NCBI GenBank assembly: GCA_002726915.1
Contig: PBSY01000038.1
Span: forward strand, 1-64,000
Source: Verrucomicrobiales bacterium
Lineage (GTDB): Bacteria; Verrucomicrobiota; Verrucomicrobiia; Verrucomicrobiales; DEV007
Direction: 5' to 3'
Length of the DNA: 64,000 bases
Part shown: in pieces, positions 27,311 through 36,609 of the stretch
Position numbering within the stretch: position 1 is the stretch's first letter
How the letters are laid out: every line of letters starts with the position of its first letter
Notes under the pieces: model-generated
The model's database searches: none
What the model was told of the DNA's origin: nothing
What the model saw: only the letters and a program-made list of their open reading frames with translations
Translations under genes and position numbers: made by a program

Positions 27311-30106
27311 CTAAGAACCTTTCATCACCGTGGCGCAGCGCACGCAAAGCTCAGAACTCGGTGCTAAAGGAAGCGAGCGACGACAACGAGGGCATTCCGG
27401 CTCAACGGTCTCTGCAACAGACGCGCTTGCCTCACTAAATTCTTCAACCGCATAGGAAGAAACCATCAGGAACTCAAGTGCCTCCTCTGGAAAATTCTCA
27501 AGCACGAGACGCGCCGGATCATCAGCTGGAAGTTGGAAAATCACCGCGGCACGTTCACGCTTCTTAAATTGATTCGCTTTGATTGCTGCATCGATCGCCA
27601 CCTGGGCAAGATCACGAAGGCGGCCAAGCTGTTCAATGGAATTACCCGCTTTGTTGTCGCTGAATTTTGAGTCAGGCTCGGGGAAGAGTTCAAGGTGCAC
27701 CGAACTATCGTTCCCCGCATATTCCCAAGCTTCGTCAGCGGTAAAAGCCAGAATTGGAGCGATTAACTTCACCAGTGAATCAAAAATCCGGTGCATCGCT
27801 GTCTGAGTCGCTCGCCGACGTACCGAGTCCACCGAATCGCAATACATCCGGTCCTTAGTGATATCGACGTAAAACGCACTCAGGTCTGAGGCGCAAAACT
27901 GGTTGAGGATATTGAATACCTTTCGGAACTCGAAAGCTTCGTAAGCTTCCTTGCATTCGTGCTCCACATCATGGAGGCGCTCAAGGATCCACCAGTCGAT
28001 CAGAGAAAGCTGATCGCTGGAAACCTCATCTTTGTCCGAGTCAAAGTCATTCAGGTTAGCGAGCAGAATCCGAAGGATGTTGCGGAAGCGACGATAAGGC
28101 TCCGCGGTTTGCTTGAAGATGTCCTCGCTGAAAGGAACTTCGTTCTGCCAATCAACAGAACCTGCCCAAAGACGAACAATGTCTGCACCAAATTTATCGT
28201 AAAAATGAGCCGCGTTCATTGGCTTACCGCCACTCTCGTCCGACTTGGAAACCTTCAAATTTTTGACTGGTCCCATCCCCTGTTGACGGCGCTTCTCATT
28301 CTCTTCTTTCGTGGCACGACGAACCACGAAGCCGTGCGTCATGACCGACTTGTATGGAGCCGCACCACGAACCGCCGTACTCAGCATGAGGGAACTTTGG
28401 AACCAACCGCGGTGTTGGTCGGTGGCTTCAAGGTAAAGGTCAGCTGGACAGCTCAACTCAGGATGGCGGTCCATGACCGCGACGTGACTCGAGCCCGAAT
28501 CAATCCAGACATCGAGTGTGTCCGTGCAGCGACGAGTGCCTTCAGGAAGGTTGAGTTTTTCGGCCCACCACGCGTCGTCGTGCTGAAACCATAAATTTGT
28601 ACCTCCCTCTTCAGTTACATCAGCCACCCTGCGAGCTAATTCGGCATCAATATTCGGCTCCACTTCACCAGGAAGATAGAAAACCGGAAGCGGCACCCCC
28701 CAAGTGCGCTGCCGAGAAATACACCAGTCCGGTCGCGACTCAACGGTGCCGTAGATGCGATTACGTCCCCAGTGGGGTAGCCACTCGACCTTGTCAATCT
28801 CATCAAGCGCCGTCTTTCGGAGATCATCGATACGAATAAAAAACTGAGGGACCGAACGAAAGATAATAGGTGTCTTGGAACGCCAGCAGTGAGGGTAGCT
28901 GTGCTTATATTTCTCTTTCCCAATCAAGGCTCCCTTTTTGGCAAGTAACTTAATGATCGGGATATTCGATTCGAGAACGTGTTCGCCTACGAGGAAGTCG
29001 ACCCCGACCTCATCGGTGAATCGACCTTCATCATCTACCGGCGAAAGCAAACCTAGATTATTTTGTTGTCCGGCGAGATAGTCATCGGCGCCATGGCCGG
29101 GGGCAATGTGCACCGAACCGGTGCCAGACTCTGTGGTCACGAACTCAGCAAGAATGAGCCGGGACGTCCGGTCAAGAAATGGATGCTGCGCTTCAAGCCC
29201 TTCCAAGGCCTCTCCTTTAATCTCGGTTAATTCTCCTGAAGGCACAAAGCCAGTCTTTTCCGAGAACGTCTCAAGCAATTCCCTCACGATCACAAAGGTC
29301 TCGGTGATCTCACGTTCGGCGTGAGTGAATTCACCGACGAGGTAAGTGAAGCGAGGATGCACCGCGACACCCAAGTTGGCGGGAAGCGTCCATGGCGTCG
29401 TAGTCCAAATGACCATAGATGCCTTTCCAGCAAGTTCACCAGTCGTGAGCTGGAATTTCACGAAGATAGCGAGATCCTTTACGTCCTCGTACTCCACCTC
29501 CGCTTCAGCCAGGGCCGTTTGCGCACCGTAGCTCCATTGTACGGGCTTCTTACTCTGATAGACAAGCCCACGGTCAATGAGTTGGGCAAACACGCGAATG
29601 ATGTCCGCCTCATATTCAGGGGCTAGTGTCAAATAGGGATGATCCCAGTCGCCAAGGACCCCGAGGCGACGAAATGAAGCGCGCTGAGTGTCAATCCACT
29701 CGCGGGCAAAAGCCTCGGAACGAGTCCTGATCTCAGCTGGCTCGAGCCCTTTCGATTCCTTGACGACCTTAAACTCAATCGGAAGTCCGTGGCAATCCCA
29801 GCCGGGGACATAGGGGCACTCGTAACCCGCCATCGACTTGCTTTTCAGCACGAGATCTTTGAGCACCTTATTGAGGGCTGTCCCCATGTGAACATCCCCA
29901 TTCGCAAACGGAGGTCCGTCATGCAGAATAAAACGATCTGAGCCGGCTTCTTTGCGCTTATTAATAATCCGCTCGTAAAGCTGGCTGCTTTCCCAATTTT
30001 CGAGTCGGGCAGGCTCACGTTTAACCAAGTCTCCGCGCATTGGGAAGTCGGTTTCAGGCAAATTCAGCGTGGCTTTATAGCCGGAAGAACCGTCGTCAGA
30101 ACTCAT
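27311..30106 (-). CDS. ileS: isoleucyl-tRNA synthetase
   Basis: Class I synthetase charging tRNA-Ile (931 residues, normal bacterial type). HIGH motif: VHMGT after PFANG at residues 73-76. KMSKS appears as KVSKS near residue 616. The editing CP1 domain (about 200-400) holds TTPWTLPANLGVAV and GTGSVHIAPGHG. The C-terminus ends in a zinc-ribbon CPRCRR-(12)-CVRCAT. Located directly upstream of lspA, 10 bases apart, and 91 bases after lgt. Confidence 0.97.
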   Translation of the reverse strand: MSSDDGSSGYKATLNLPETDFPMRGDLVKREPARLENWESSQLYERIINKRKEAGSDRFILHDGPPFANGDVHMGTALNKVLKDLVLKSKSMAGYECPYVPGWDCHGLPIEFKVVKESKGLEPAEIRTRSEAFAREWIDTQRASFRRLGVLGDWDHPYLTLAPEYEADIIRVFAQLIDRGLVYQSKKPVQWSYGAQTALAEAEVEYEDVKDLAIFVKFQLTTGELAGKASMVIWTTTPWTLPANLGVAVHPRFTYLVGEFTHAEREITETFVIVRELLETFSEKTGFVPSGELTEIKGEALEGLEAQHPFLDRTSRLILAEFVTTESGTGSVHIAPGHGADDYLAGQQNNLGLLSPVDDEGRFTDEVGVDFLVGEHVLESNIPIIKLLAKKGALIGKEKYKHSYPHCWRSKTPIIFRSVPQFFIRIDDLRKTALDEIDKVEWLPHWGRNRIYGTVESRPDWCISRQRTWGVPLPVFYLPGEVEPNIDAELARRVADVTEEGGTNLWFQHDDAWWAEKLNLPEGTRRCTDTLDVWIDSGSSHVAVMDRHPELSCPADLYLEATDQHRGWFQSSLMLSTAVRGAAPYKSVMTHGFVVRRATKEENEKRRQQGMGPVKNLKVSKSDESGGKPMNAAHFYDKFGADIVRLWAGSVDWQNEVPFSEDIFKQTAEPYRRFRNILRILLANLNDFDSDKDEVSSDQLSLIDWWILERLHDVEHECKEAYEAFEFRKVFNILNQFCASDLSAFYVDITKDRMYCDSVDSVRRRATQTAMHRIFDSLVKLIAPILAFTADEAWEYAGNDSSVHLELFPEPDSKFSDNKAGNSIEQLGRLRDLAQVAIDAAIKANQFKKRERAAVIFQLPADDPARLVLENFPEEALEFLMVSSYAVEEFSEASASVAETVEPECPRCRRSLPLAPSSELCVRCATVMKGS

Positions 30107-30197
30107 AGTTTTTCAGGATCAAAAGGGCGTCGAAAGTAGCACCCGCTGGAGGAGTGGTCAAAGAGGAAGGACGGCCCAATTTTTAGGTGCTCCGAAC

Positions 30198-31244
30198 TCA
30201 GCCTGAGGTCAGCATGTTACGTCGTTTCATAACGAAGGCATACAAGAGGAAAACAACCCCCATTCCAATCATGAAAATTGAGTAAAATTGCCCTTTCGAC
30301 ATCGCCCCGATCAGCTCTGAATCTGGTTCTCGATAGTTCTCCACGAGGATTCGGCCGATACCGTAAACGAAAAAGAATATCCCCGAGAGCACGCCCTGAT
30401 AAAGATCACGCCACTTTAAGCGGATCGCCATCAGCAGCACAAAAATGGCGAAACCCTCGACCAAAGCCTGATATATCTGAGACGGATGACGAACAGTCAG
30501 ATATTCGGCAAGAATCGCCCTGAAATCAGAATTCTCGCGCGAAGTGTTGATCAGTAGTTCCGCCGCCGCGGCGTGTGGAAATCGACCAGCAGACTGCGCT
30601 TGAGCAATAACTGTCTCGAACTTATTCGTAAGATCAGGGAGAATTTCGCCAGCATTCGCGATGATTTCCCTGAAATTCTCAATGGAGTATTTGAGATACC
30701 GACCATTGGGAGACTCGACCACATGATTCAACTCCTCTGGGAATTTTACTCCCATCGAGGTCGTTGTCTCGCGACCATACAGTTCACCATTAATAAAATT
30801 AGACAAGCGTCCCAGAAAAACCCCAGCAGGAGCGACACACACCAGGTTGTCCCCCAGCCCGAGAAAGGACTTTTTGGTAAATTTAGCATAGCCCCAGACC
30901 GCAAGGATCAACCCGACAAAAGCTCCATGGCTCGACATGCCTCCTCCAAGAAAGTCAAAAAAGATGGCGGGGTTCCGCGAGAAACTGTCCCAATTGTAGA
31001 AAAGCATATAGCCGAACCGCCCACCAAGCATCACGCCAACCACTGCTACTACCGTAATGAAATCGGCGACCTGATCTTTTTTGAGTTCGCTGATTTTAAG
31101 CTTCACAAACCAGCAAATCAGGAAGTAGGCGATTAAAAATCCCGCCACGTAGGCGAGGCCATACCATCGGATTCCAAAGCTTTCCGTAAAGTGGATCGCA
31201 ATCGGATCAAAGTGATGGACGTAGACTGCCAGCGGAAAGGACAT
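30198..31244 (-). CDS. lgt: prolipoprotein diacylglyceryl transferase Lgt
   Basis: Inner-membrane enzyme that transfers diacylglycerol to the lipobox Cys of prolipoproteins. Key signatures: FGIRWYGLAY near the N-terminus, GGRFGYM, SSHGAF, GRLSNFINGELYGR (residues 145-158, containing conserved R and N), and RHPSQIYQ (residue 252). At 348 residues it is longer than the usual 270-300 because of about 50 extra residues between positions 160 and 250, mainly a charged helical insert. It heads the lgt-ileS-lspA run. Confidence 0.93.
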   Translation of the reverse strand: MSFPLAVYVHHFDPIAIHFTESFGIRWYGLAYVAGFLIAYFLICWFVKLKISELKKDQVADFITVVAVVGVMLGGRFGYMLFYNWDSFSRNPAIFFDFLGGGMSSHGAFVGLILAVWGYAKFTKKSFLGLGDNLVCVAPAGVFLGRLSNFINGELYGRETTTSMGVKFPEELNHVVESPNGRYLKYSIENFREIIANAGEILPDLTNKFETVIAQAQSAGRFPHAAAAELLINTSRENSDFRAILAEYLTVRHPSQIYQALVEGFAIFVLLMAIRLKWRDLYQGVLSGIFFFVYGIGRILVENYREPDSELIGAMSKGQFYSIFMIGMGVVFLLYAFVMKRRNMLTSG

Positions 31245-31268
31245 ATGTTTCGAACGTTGTTACCCAAA

Positions 31269-31472
31269 TCAACAGCCGCCGACTCGTAAAGCAAGCGCCG
31301 AAACGGGAGCTGAAGCTCTAAAAGCTGGACCATACAAATAACGGGAGCCGTAGTAGCCACGCTGTTGATCCTCAGTAATTTCCTCTGGCACAACCGGCTT
31401 ACGACCCGTCAGATCATCTTTGCTACGAAGGTTTGGTAATTTAACCTGTCGTGGATGAGCGCAATCGATCAC
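31269..31472 (-). CDS. possible small protein upstream of lgt
   Basis: Open frame of 67 codons starting with GTG (31472), with a stop codon immediately before it. It ends 25 bases before lgt on the same strand. Its translation, including PNLRSKDDLTGRKPVVPEEI and GYYGSRYLYGPAF, has balanced charge and normal codon use with t/a/c/g at third positions, unlike most shadow frames here. No signal peptide is seen and the C-terminus is Ala/Ser/Val-rich. I do not recognise it; it may be a real small gene or chance. Confidence 0.35.
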   Translation of the reverse strand: MIDCAHPRQVKLPNLRSKDDLTGRKPVVPEEITEDQQRGYYGSRYLYGPAFRASAPVSALALRVGGC

Positions 31473-31675
31473 TTAAATTTTTGTGCCACGTCACTTCAAA
31501 CTACGTGGCGAAACCAAATCAATCGGTGATGCTCAACTAACCTTAGCCGGCTCAGCCACCTCTACGCCCCAGTTGTCTCAGGCTCCAAGTGAAACACCGG
31601 CTGGCCTCTCAGGAGCGAGCGGGCGCTTGACGAGGGCAATCCCCAGCACCAAAAAGCCCTAGAGAATAGAATTAG
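31473..31675. other. intergenic, no recognised feature
   Basis: Part of the non-coding stretch between lgt and gltA (31245-31675). I see no tRNA, no ORF with a convincing family match, and no strong hairpin; the only candidate in that stretch is the small frame at 31269-31472. Confidence 0.6.
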
Positions 31676-32812
31676 TTAGCCGCGCTCCGAAATTGGAGTG
31701 ACGGGCTGGTCATCGTTCGGGCCGGTATACCAAGTCAACGGGCGATAGAGTCGATTGTCTTCCAATTGCTCGAGCACTTGGGCAGTCCAACCGGCAGCAC
31801 GAGAGATCGCAAAAATCGGGGTGAAAAGATCCGTTGGAATCCCAAGAGAATAATAAACAGTTGCCGAGTAGAAATCGACGTTGGCGTTTAGACCCTTTCC
31901 TTCACGCATCATCTCAGCAATCCGCTCGGACATATCGATCCACTTAGTTTCACCAAGTTCTTCCGTGAGTTTGATCGCCATCTTGCGAAGATGTGGCGCG
32001 CGCGGGTCAAGAACACGATAAACGCGGTGGCCAATCCCCATGATCTTCTTCTTATTGGCAAGGCAGTCCTCAACATAGGCATCAACCTTATCAAGACTTC
32101 CAATTTCCTGAAGCATATGGATGACACCTTCGTTAGCGCCGCCGTGTAGAGGACCCTTGAGTGTGCCGATCGCGGAAGTAATGGCGGAGTACATGTCTGA
32201 TAGCGTCGCGATGGTGACGCGGGCACTAAAAGTGGAAGCATTCATGCCATGGTCGGCATGAATGATGTAAGCCACATCAAGAGTGCGAGCTGCCTCGGCG
32301 CTCGGCTCTTCGCCATTGATGAGGTAAAGAAAGTGGGCGGCCTCGGAAAGATCCTCGCGAACGGGCGGAAGGTCGAGCCCTTGGCGGGCGCGATGGAAAT
32401 ATGCCACAATGAGCGGCATCTGCGCACAAATGGCAATGGCCCGCCCTTCGTTAAGGTCGTAGTCCTGGTCGCCTCCACGCTGATCATACATACTGAGCAT
32501 GCTGACGCCAGTGCGAACCACTTCCATAGGTTGGGCATCCTTGGGGGCCGCCATGATGAAATCAATCACACCCTGGGGAAGATGACGCTCAGCGCGGAGA
32601 GTCTTGGTGAAAACATCGAGTTCAGACTGGTTTGGGAACTTTCGACGATGAAGAAGATACATAACTTCCTCGAAGCTGCAGTTATCAACGAGGTCATCGA
32701 TGTTGTAGCCTAGATAACGAAGGATACCTTCCTGTCCCTGAACGTCACTTAGACAAGATTCATTGGCGATGACTCCTGCGAGTCCCTTGGCGTATTCCGG
32801 TTTCTCCGACAT
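31676..32812 (-). CDS. gltA: citrate synthase
   Basis: Condenses oxaloacetate and acetyl-CoA, the entry of the TCA cycle (378 residues, the short dimeric type). Visible motifs: HADHGMNASTF (catalytic His), PLHGGANEGV, GIGHRVYRVLDPRAPH and FYSATVYYSLGIP with the catalytic Asp. It is the third gene after sucC-sucD on the same strand, 71 bases after sucD, so a sucCD-gltA transcript is likely. Acetyl-CoA supplied by the pyruvate dehydrogenase operon at 57-62 kb would feed it. Confidence 0.96.
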   Translation of the reverse strand: MSEKPEYAKGLAGVIANESCLSDVQGQEGILRYLGYNIDDLVDNCSFEEVMYLLHRRKFPNQSELDVFTKTLRAERHLPQGVIDFIMAAPKDAQPMEVVRTGVSMLSMYDQRGGDQDYDLNEGRAIAICAQMPLIVAYFHRARQGLDLPPVREDLSEAAHFLYLINGEEPSAEAARTLDVAYIIHADHGMNASTFSARVTIATLSDMYSAITSAIGTLKGPLHGGANEGVIHMLQEIGSLDKVDAYVEDCLANKKKIMGIGHRVYRVLDPRAPHLRKMAIKLTEELGETKWIDMSERIAEMMREGKGLNANVDFYSATVYYSLGIPTDLFTPIFAISRAAGWTAQVLEQLEDNRLYRPLTWYTGPNDDQPVTPISERG

Positions 32813-32883
32813 GGCTTACTTACTGAAAAAATTACGATCGGTTAGATCAAGTTGTGTGGGGATTTATTGAGTTCAGATACAAA

Positions 32884-33777
32884 TCAGCTCATAGCGCGAA
32901 CGAGTGCCTGACCCATGTCAGAGGGGTTTTGGGCAACTTCAATCCCAGCTTGTTGCATAGCAGCAATCTTAGCTTCGGCCGTTCCCTTTCCTCCCGAAAC
33001 AATCGCTCCCGCATGTCCCATACGGCGTCCAGGCGGAGCAGTCGCTCCCGCAATAAATCCCGCAATGGGCTTATCGCAGTTTTCCTTGGCCCACGCCGCA
33101 GCCTCTTCTTCGGCAGTTCCTCCGATCTCGCCAATCATGATGATCGCCTCGGTTTCAGGGTCGTCGTTAAACATCTTGAGAACGTCGAGATGCGACGTTC
33201 CGTTGATGGGGTCACCACCAATACCGACACAGGTGCTTTGGCCGAGCCCGAGGCTGGTGAGTTGATAAACTGCTTCGTAAGTCAGGGTGCCGCTTCGAGA
33301 AACCACACCAACCTTACCGCGCTTGTGAATATATCCGGGCGCGATCCCAATCCGGCAGCCACCATGCGAGTTTTCTCCAGTTCCAGGAGTGACGATCCCT
33401 GGACAGTTGGGCCCAATGAGCCTCGCTCCAGAGGCTTCCATCGCGGCCCGAACTTTCATCATGTCCATCACCGGAATTCCTTCAGTAATCGCCACGACGA
33501 GATCAACGCCTGCATCAACTGCTTCGAGGATGGCATCACCAGCAAATGGCGGCGGAACAAAGATCGCACTCACAGTGGCGTCGGTCTCGGCAACCGCATC
33601 GCCTACCGTATCAAAAATCGGAACGGTGTCAGCGAACTTTTGACCTCCCTTCCCAGGCGTCACTCCGGCAACAAGTTTCGTGCCATAGTCAAGGCTGAGC
33701 TGCGCGTGGCGACCGCCAAAGGAACCGGTAATACCCTGAATCAGGATTTTGGTGTTTTCGTCAACTAAAATGGCCAT
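32884..33777 (-). CDS. sucD: succinyl-CoA synthetase alpha subunit
   Basis: Subunit that binds CoA and carries the phospho-histidine (297 residues). [13 protein letters not shown] is the CoA-binding loop, IGPNCPGI is the family motif and [15 protein letters not shown] contains the active histidine. It is encoded directly downstream of sucC (26 bases) with gltA following. The large antisense frame 32854-33768 is a shadow of this gene. Confidence 0.97.
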   Translation of the reverse strand: MAILVDENTKILIQGITGSFGGRHAQLSLDYGTKLVAGVTPGKGGQKFADTVPIFDTVGDAVAETDATVSAIFVPPPFAGDAILEAVDAGVDLVVAITEGIPVMDMMKVRAAMEASGARLIGPNCPGIVTPGTGENSHGGCRIGIAPGYIHKRGKVGVVSRSGTLTYEAVYQLTSLGLGQSTCVGIGGDPINGTSHLDVLKMFNDDPETEAIIMIGEIGGTAEEEAAAWAKENCDKPIAGFIAGATAPPGRRMGHAGAIVSGGKGTAEAKIAAMQQAGIEVAQNPSDMGQALVRAMS

Positions 33778-33803
33778 GGGAGATAGCGTGTAAAATTTCC
33801 TTA

Positions 33804-34982
33804 TTAAGCGATAGCATTGACGGCCTTTTGAGCTGCGTCGGCTAGGGTGTCTGCTGCGATAAGATCAACATCGGATCCAGCGAGCGTTTTCTTGCCGGCT
33901 TCAACATTGTTTCCTTCGAGACGAACCACTAGTGGGATATTGAGGTCAACTTCACCGCAGGCAGCGACAATACCTTTGGCAATGACGTCACAATCCATGA
34001 TGCCGCCGAAGATATTAACAAGAATGGCCTTCACATTGGAATCGCTCAGGATAATTTTGAAAGCGTTTCGGACCTGCTCCTGCGTGGCGCCGCCTCCAAC
34101 ATCAAGAAAGTTCGCCGGCTCACCGCCACTGTGCTTGATAATGTCCATCGTAGCCATCGCAAGGCCAGCGCCATTCACGAGGCAAGCAATGTTTCCATCA
34201 AGGCCAATGTAGTTAAGATCATACTTCGCCGCTTCAACTTCGCGAGGGTCTTCCTCAGTCGGATCGTGAAGTTCAGCGATTTCAGCATGGCGATAAAGCG
34301 CGTTATCATCGAAGTCGAACTTCGCATCGAGCGCGAGGACATCGCCATCAGGCGTGGTCACCAGTGGATTCACCTCAACCATGGAACAGTCACAGGACAT
34401 GAATAGCTTAAAGAGTCCTTTTAACAACTTGCCGAACTGCTTGGCAGTATCGCCCGAAAGACCCAGCTTCGAAGCAAGGTTTCGAATCTCGTAAGGCTGA
34501 ATTCCGAGAAGGGGATGAATGACCTCTTTATGAATCTTTTCAGGCGTAACCTCGGCCACTTCCTCGATATTCACGCCACCTTCAGTGCTGGCAACGATAA
34601 CGGGAGACCGACTCTCGCGATCCATGAGGATAGAAAGGTAATATTCCTTTTCAATATCGACGGCATTGGCCACCATTATTTTACTCACGAGCTTACCCTC
34701 CTCCCCGGTCTGGTGGGTGACGAGTGTTTGCCCGATCATCTTGTCGGCGATTTCAGCAGCTTCGGCGGCAGAATTAACAAGGTGAACGCCGCCTTTGAAG
34801 CCATTCCTGAATGTCCCTTTGCCGCGACCGCCAGCATGAACCTGTGCTTTTACTACAATGTTAGGACCTAGGTTAGAAGCCACTTTTTTTGCCGCTTCCG
34901 CGCTATCAGCAACCTGGCCTTGAGGGGTGGCAACCCCGAACTTTTCGAACAATTCCTTGGCCTGATACTCGTGGATATTCAT
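33804..34982 (-). CDS. sucC: succinyl-CoA synthetase beta subunit
   Basis: ATP-grasp subunit (392 residues). [17 protein letters not shown] is the family N-terminus, [14 protein letters not shown] the grasp motif, and FLDVGGGAT and [13 protein letters not shown] the C-terminal domain motifs. First gene of the sucC-sucD-gltA run; its promoter must lie in the 186-base gap before the OmpA-like gene. The start is MNIHEYQ, followed upstream by an A/T-rich stretch, no Shine-Dalgarno sequence. Confidence 0.97.
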   Translation of the reverse strand: MNIHEYQAKELFEKFGVATPQGQVADSAEAAKKVASNLGPNIVVKAQVHAGGRGKGTFRNGFKGGVHLVNSAAEAAEIADKMIGQTLVTHQTGEEGKLVSKIMVANAVDIEKEYYLSILMDRESRSPVIVASTEGGVNIEEVAEVTPEKIHKEVIHPLLGIQPYEIRNLASKLGLSGDTAKQFGKLLKGLFKLFMSCDCSMVEVNPLVTTPDGDVLALDAKFDFDDNALYRHAEIAELHDPTEEDPREVEAAKYDLNYIGLDGNIACLVNGAGLAMATMDIIKHSGGEPANFLDVGGGATQEQVRNAFKIILSDSNVKAILVNIFGGIMDCDVIAKGIVAACGEVDLNIPLVVRLEGNNVEAGKKTLAGSDVDLIAADTLADAAQKAVNAIA

Positions 34983-35168
34983 GAAAAAAAATAGCGGCTC
35001 AACCGTGAGGTCGGCAACTTACGGTGGGCCTTTCTGAGGTCAAGATAGAACCTTGGATTTACGCGATTTACCACCCTGAGCGAAGAGACTTAATCCACCT
35101 GTGGATGAATGGCTTTCATCCGCCGGAATGGTGTGTCCGATTGAACCTTATTGTATCGGAATTGACGC

Positions 35169-36497
35169 TTAAAAATCGAGGTAAACCTCGGCGCGTCGGT
35201 TTTCCGAACGACCAGTCGGGTTGTCTGAGCCGTCGGGATTAAAATTGGGTCGCCGTGGCTTGCTTTCACCAAAGCCTTCGGTAACAACCTGATTAGATGA
35301 AACCCCCATTAAAATGAGAGCTTCACGGATTGCATCGGCTCGTTGATTGCTTAATTTTGCATTGTAGTTATCGCTTCCCAAAGCGTCCGCGTGTCCGTTA
35401 ATCCGTATAACACGATCTTCCCCTTGGCTGAGAATGTCAGCCACAATGGCAAGTTGGCGATTACCTCTTGAGGTCAGGTTGGTCTCATCGAATTCAAAAT
35501 AGAGCACCAGCGAGTCTCCGCCGGCCGGATCCTCCACGATCGGGCTGTAGGCCACACCGCCACCACCCGCTGCCTGAGCGAGTGCCGAAAGCACCTTGGA
35601 AAAGGTGAGTCCACTGACTTTCCAGTTTCCGTCAAACTGTCCAAGCTCAACTGCAAATTCAGAAGCGCCACTATCAGATTGAAGGCGGCTCAAGACCCAG
35701 GTGATGTCTTCGCGGGCTAAGGTAACCACAAAGGGGCGGTCTTCTTTCAGGGTAAAGTTACCTTCTTCTATAGCGATGATAAGAGCTGCGACTCGCTCGT
35801 CAGTGACAGACTCACGATTAGAAAGGGCTCTTGCTGTCTCAAAGTCGCGTTGCACGACGGCGAGTGAGAACGCATGAACAATGGCGAGCGCATCAGAACG
35901 ATCGGGAGAAGCACTCCCTGAGCCTCGTGGTGCTGAAGGGTCCGTAAGGGCAATCTCAATCGGAAGCCGGATACCTGAAATAGCGATCTTCCCACCTTCA
36001 ATTTCAGCGAGATCGGCATAGAGCTTTGCACCTTTCTCGAAATTGTCGGATTCAAAGTTTAAAGCCCATCGAAACGAATGAGCTGATTTGGAGATTTCGG
36101 TAAAAGGTTTTTCGGGCGAGAGCTTTAAATCGGGATTCTGAACAATTGATTGAACCTTGGGGCGAATGGATTGTGGTAATGCCTTGCCTCCTACGAAGGC
36201 TTTTAGAGCTTCGAAGTCTCTTTTGCCAAGAACTCGACTCAACGCCTTCATGGCCGCCTCCGGGGAGCCAAACCCAAGTTCCAGCTCTGCGTCAGGCTTA
36301 ACCGCAGGTTTCTCTACTTTATCCTTTGACTTGGCTTTTGTTCGATTCTGATCCGTTTCCGGTAATTCCGGACTAGGGATGTTGGTCTCGTTCTCCCCCA
36401 ATTCGACCGGCTTACTGCAAGTATTCAGAGTGACAAGAGAAATAACCAGTCCAAGCAGGATGATCCCAAAGAACACGATAGCCGTCGTTTTATTCAT
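35169..36497 (-). CDS. OmpA-family peptidoglycan-binding protein
   Basis: 442-residue envelope protein. A single N-terminal membrane helix (residues 5-26, FFGIILLGLVISLVTLNTC) anchors a charged linker and a large central region (about 70-330) with no named domain, in which two stretches look like repeats: GSPEAAMKALSRVLGKRDFEALKAF and SDALAIVHAFSLAVVQRDFETARAL. The C-terminal OmpA domain (about 330-442) has YFEFDETNLTSRGNRQL, INGHADALGSDNYN, LSNQRADAIREALI, and GFGESKPRRPN, ending RSENRRAEVYLDF. It probably tethers the membrane to the cell wall. It runs toward sucC, 186 bases away, and hisS starts about 1.4 kb upstream. Confidence 0.85.
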   Translation of the reverse strand: MNKTTAIVFFGIILLGLVISLVTLNTCSKPVELGENETNIPSPELPETDQNRTKAKSKDKVEKPAVKPDAELELGFGSPEAAMKALSRVLGKRDFEALKAFVGGKALPQSIRPKVQSIVQNPDLKLSPEKPFTEISKSAHSFRWALNFESDNFEKGAKLYADLAEIEGGKIAISGIRLPIEIALTDPSAPRGSGSASPDRSDALAIVHAFSLAVVQRDFETARALSNRESVTDERVAALIIAIEEGNFTLKEDRPFVVTLAREDITWVLSRLQSDSGASEFAVELGQFDGNWKVSGLTFSKVLSALAQAAGGGGVAYSPIVEDPAGGDSLVLYFEFDETNLTSRGNRQLAIVADILSQGEDRVIRINGHADALGSDNYNAKLSNQRADAIREALILMGVSSNQVVTEGFGESKPRRPNFNPDGSDNPTGRSENRRAEVYLDF

Positions 36498-36609
36498 GAC
36501 TGGGCGGGCGCCTCTCTAAGAGACGGACCCCTCTAAGGTAGCAGAAGGACTTACGATCGAAACCTGAAATCTGCAATTCATTCAGCGTCGAAGCGCTAAA
36601 AGATTTGGC

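Noticed and set aside
27959-28594. 211-codon plus-strand frame
   Set aside because: Shadow of ileS.
32854-33768. 304-codon plus-strand frame
   Set aside because: Shadow of sucD; the sense gene has all catalytic motifs.
35103-35121. 7-bp hairpin downstream of the OmpA-like gene
   Set aside because: No T-tract and chance-level stem; not called a terminator.
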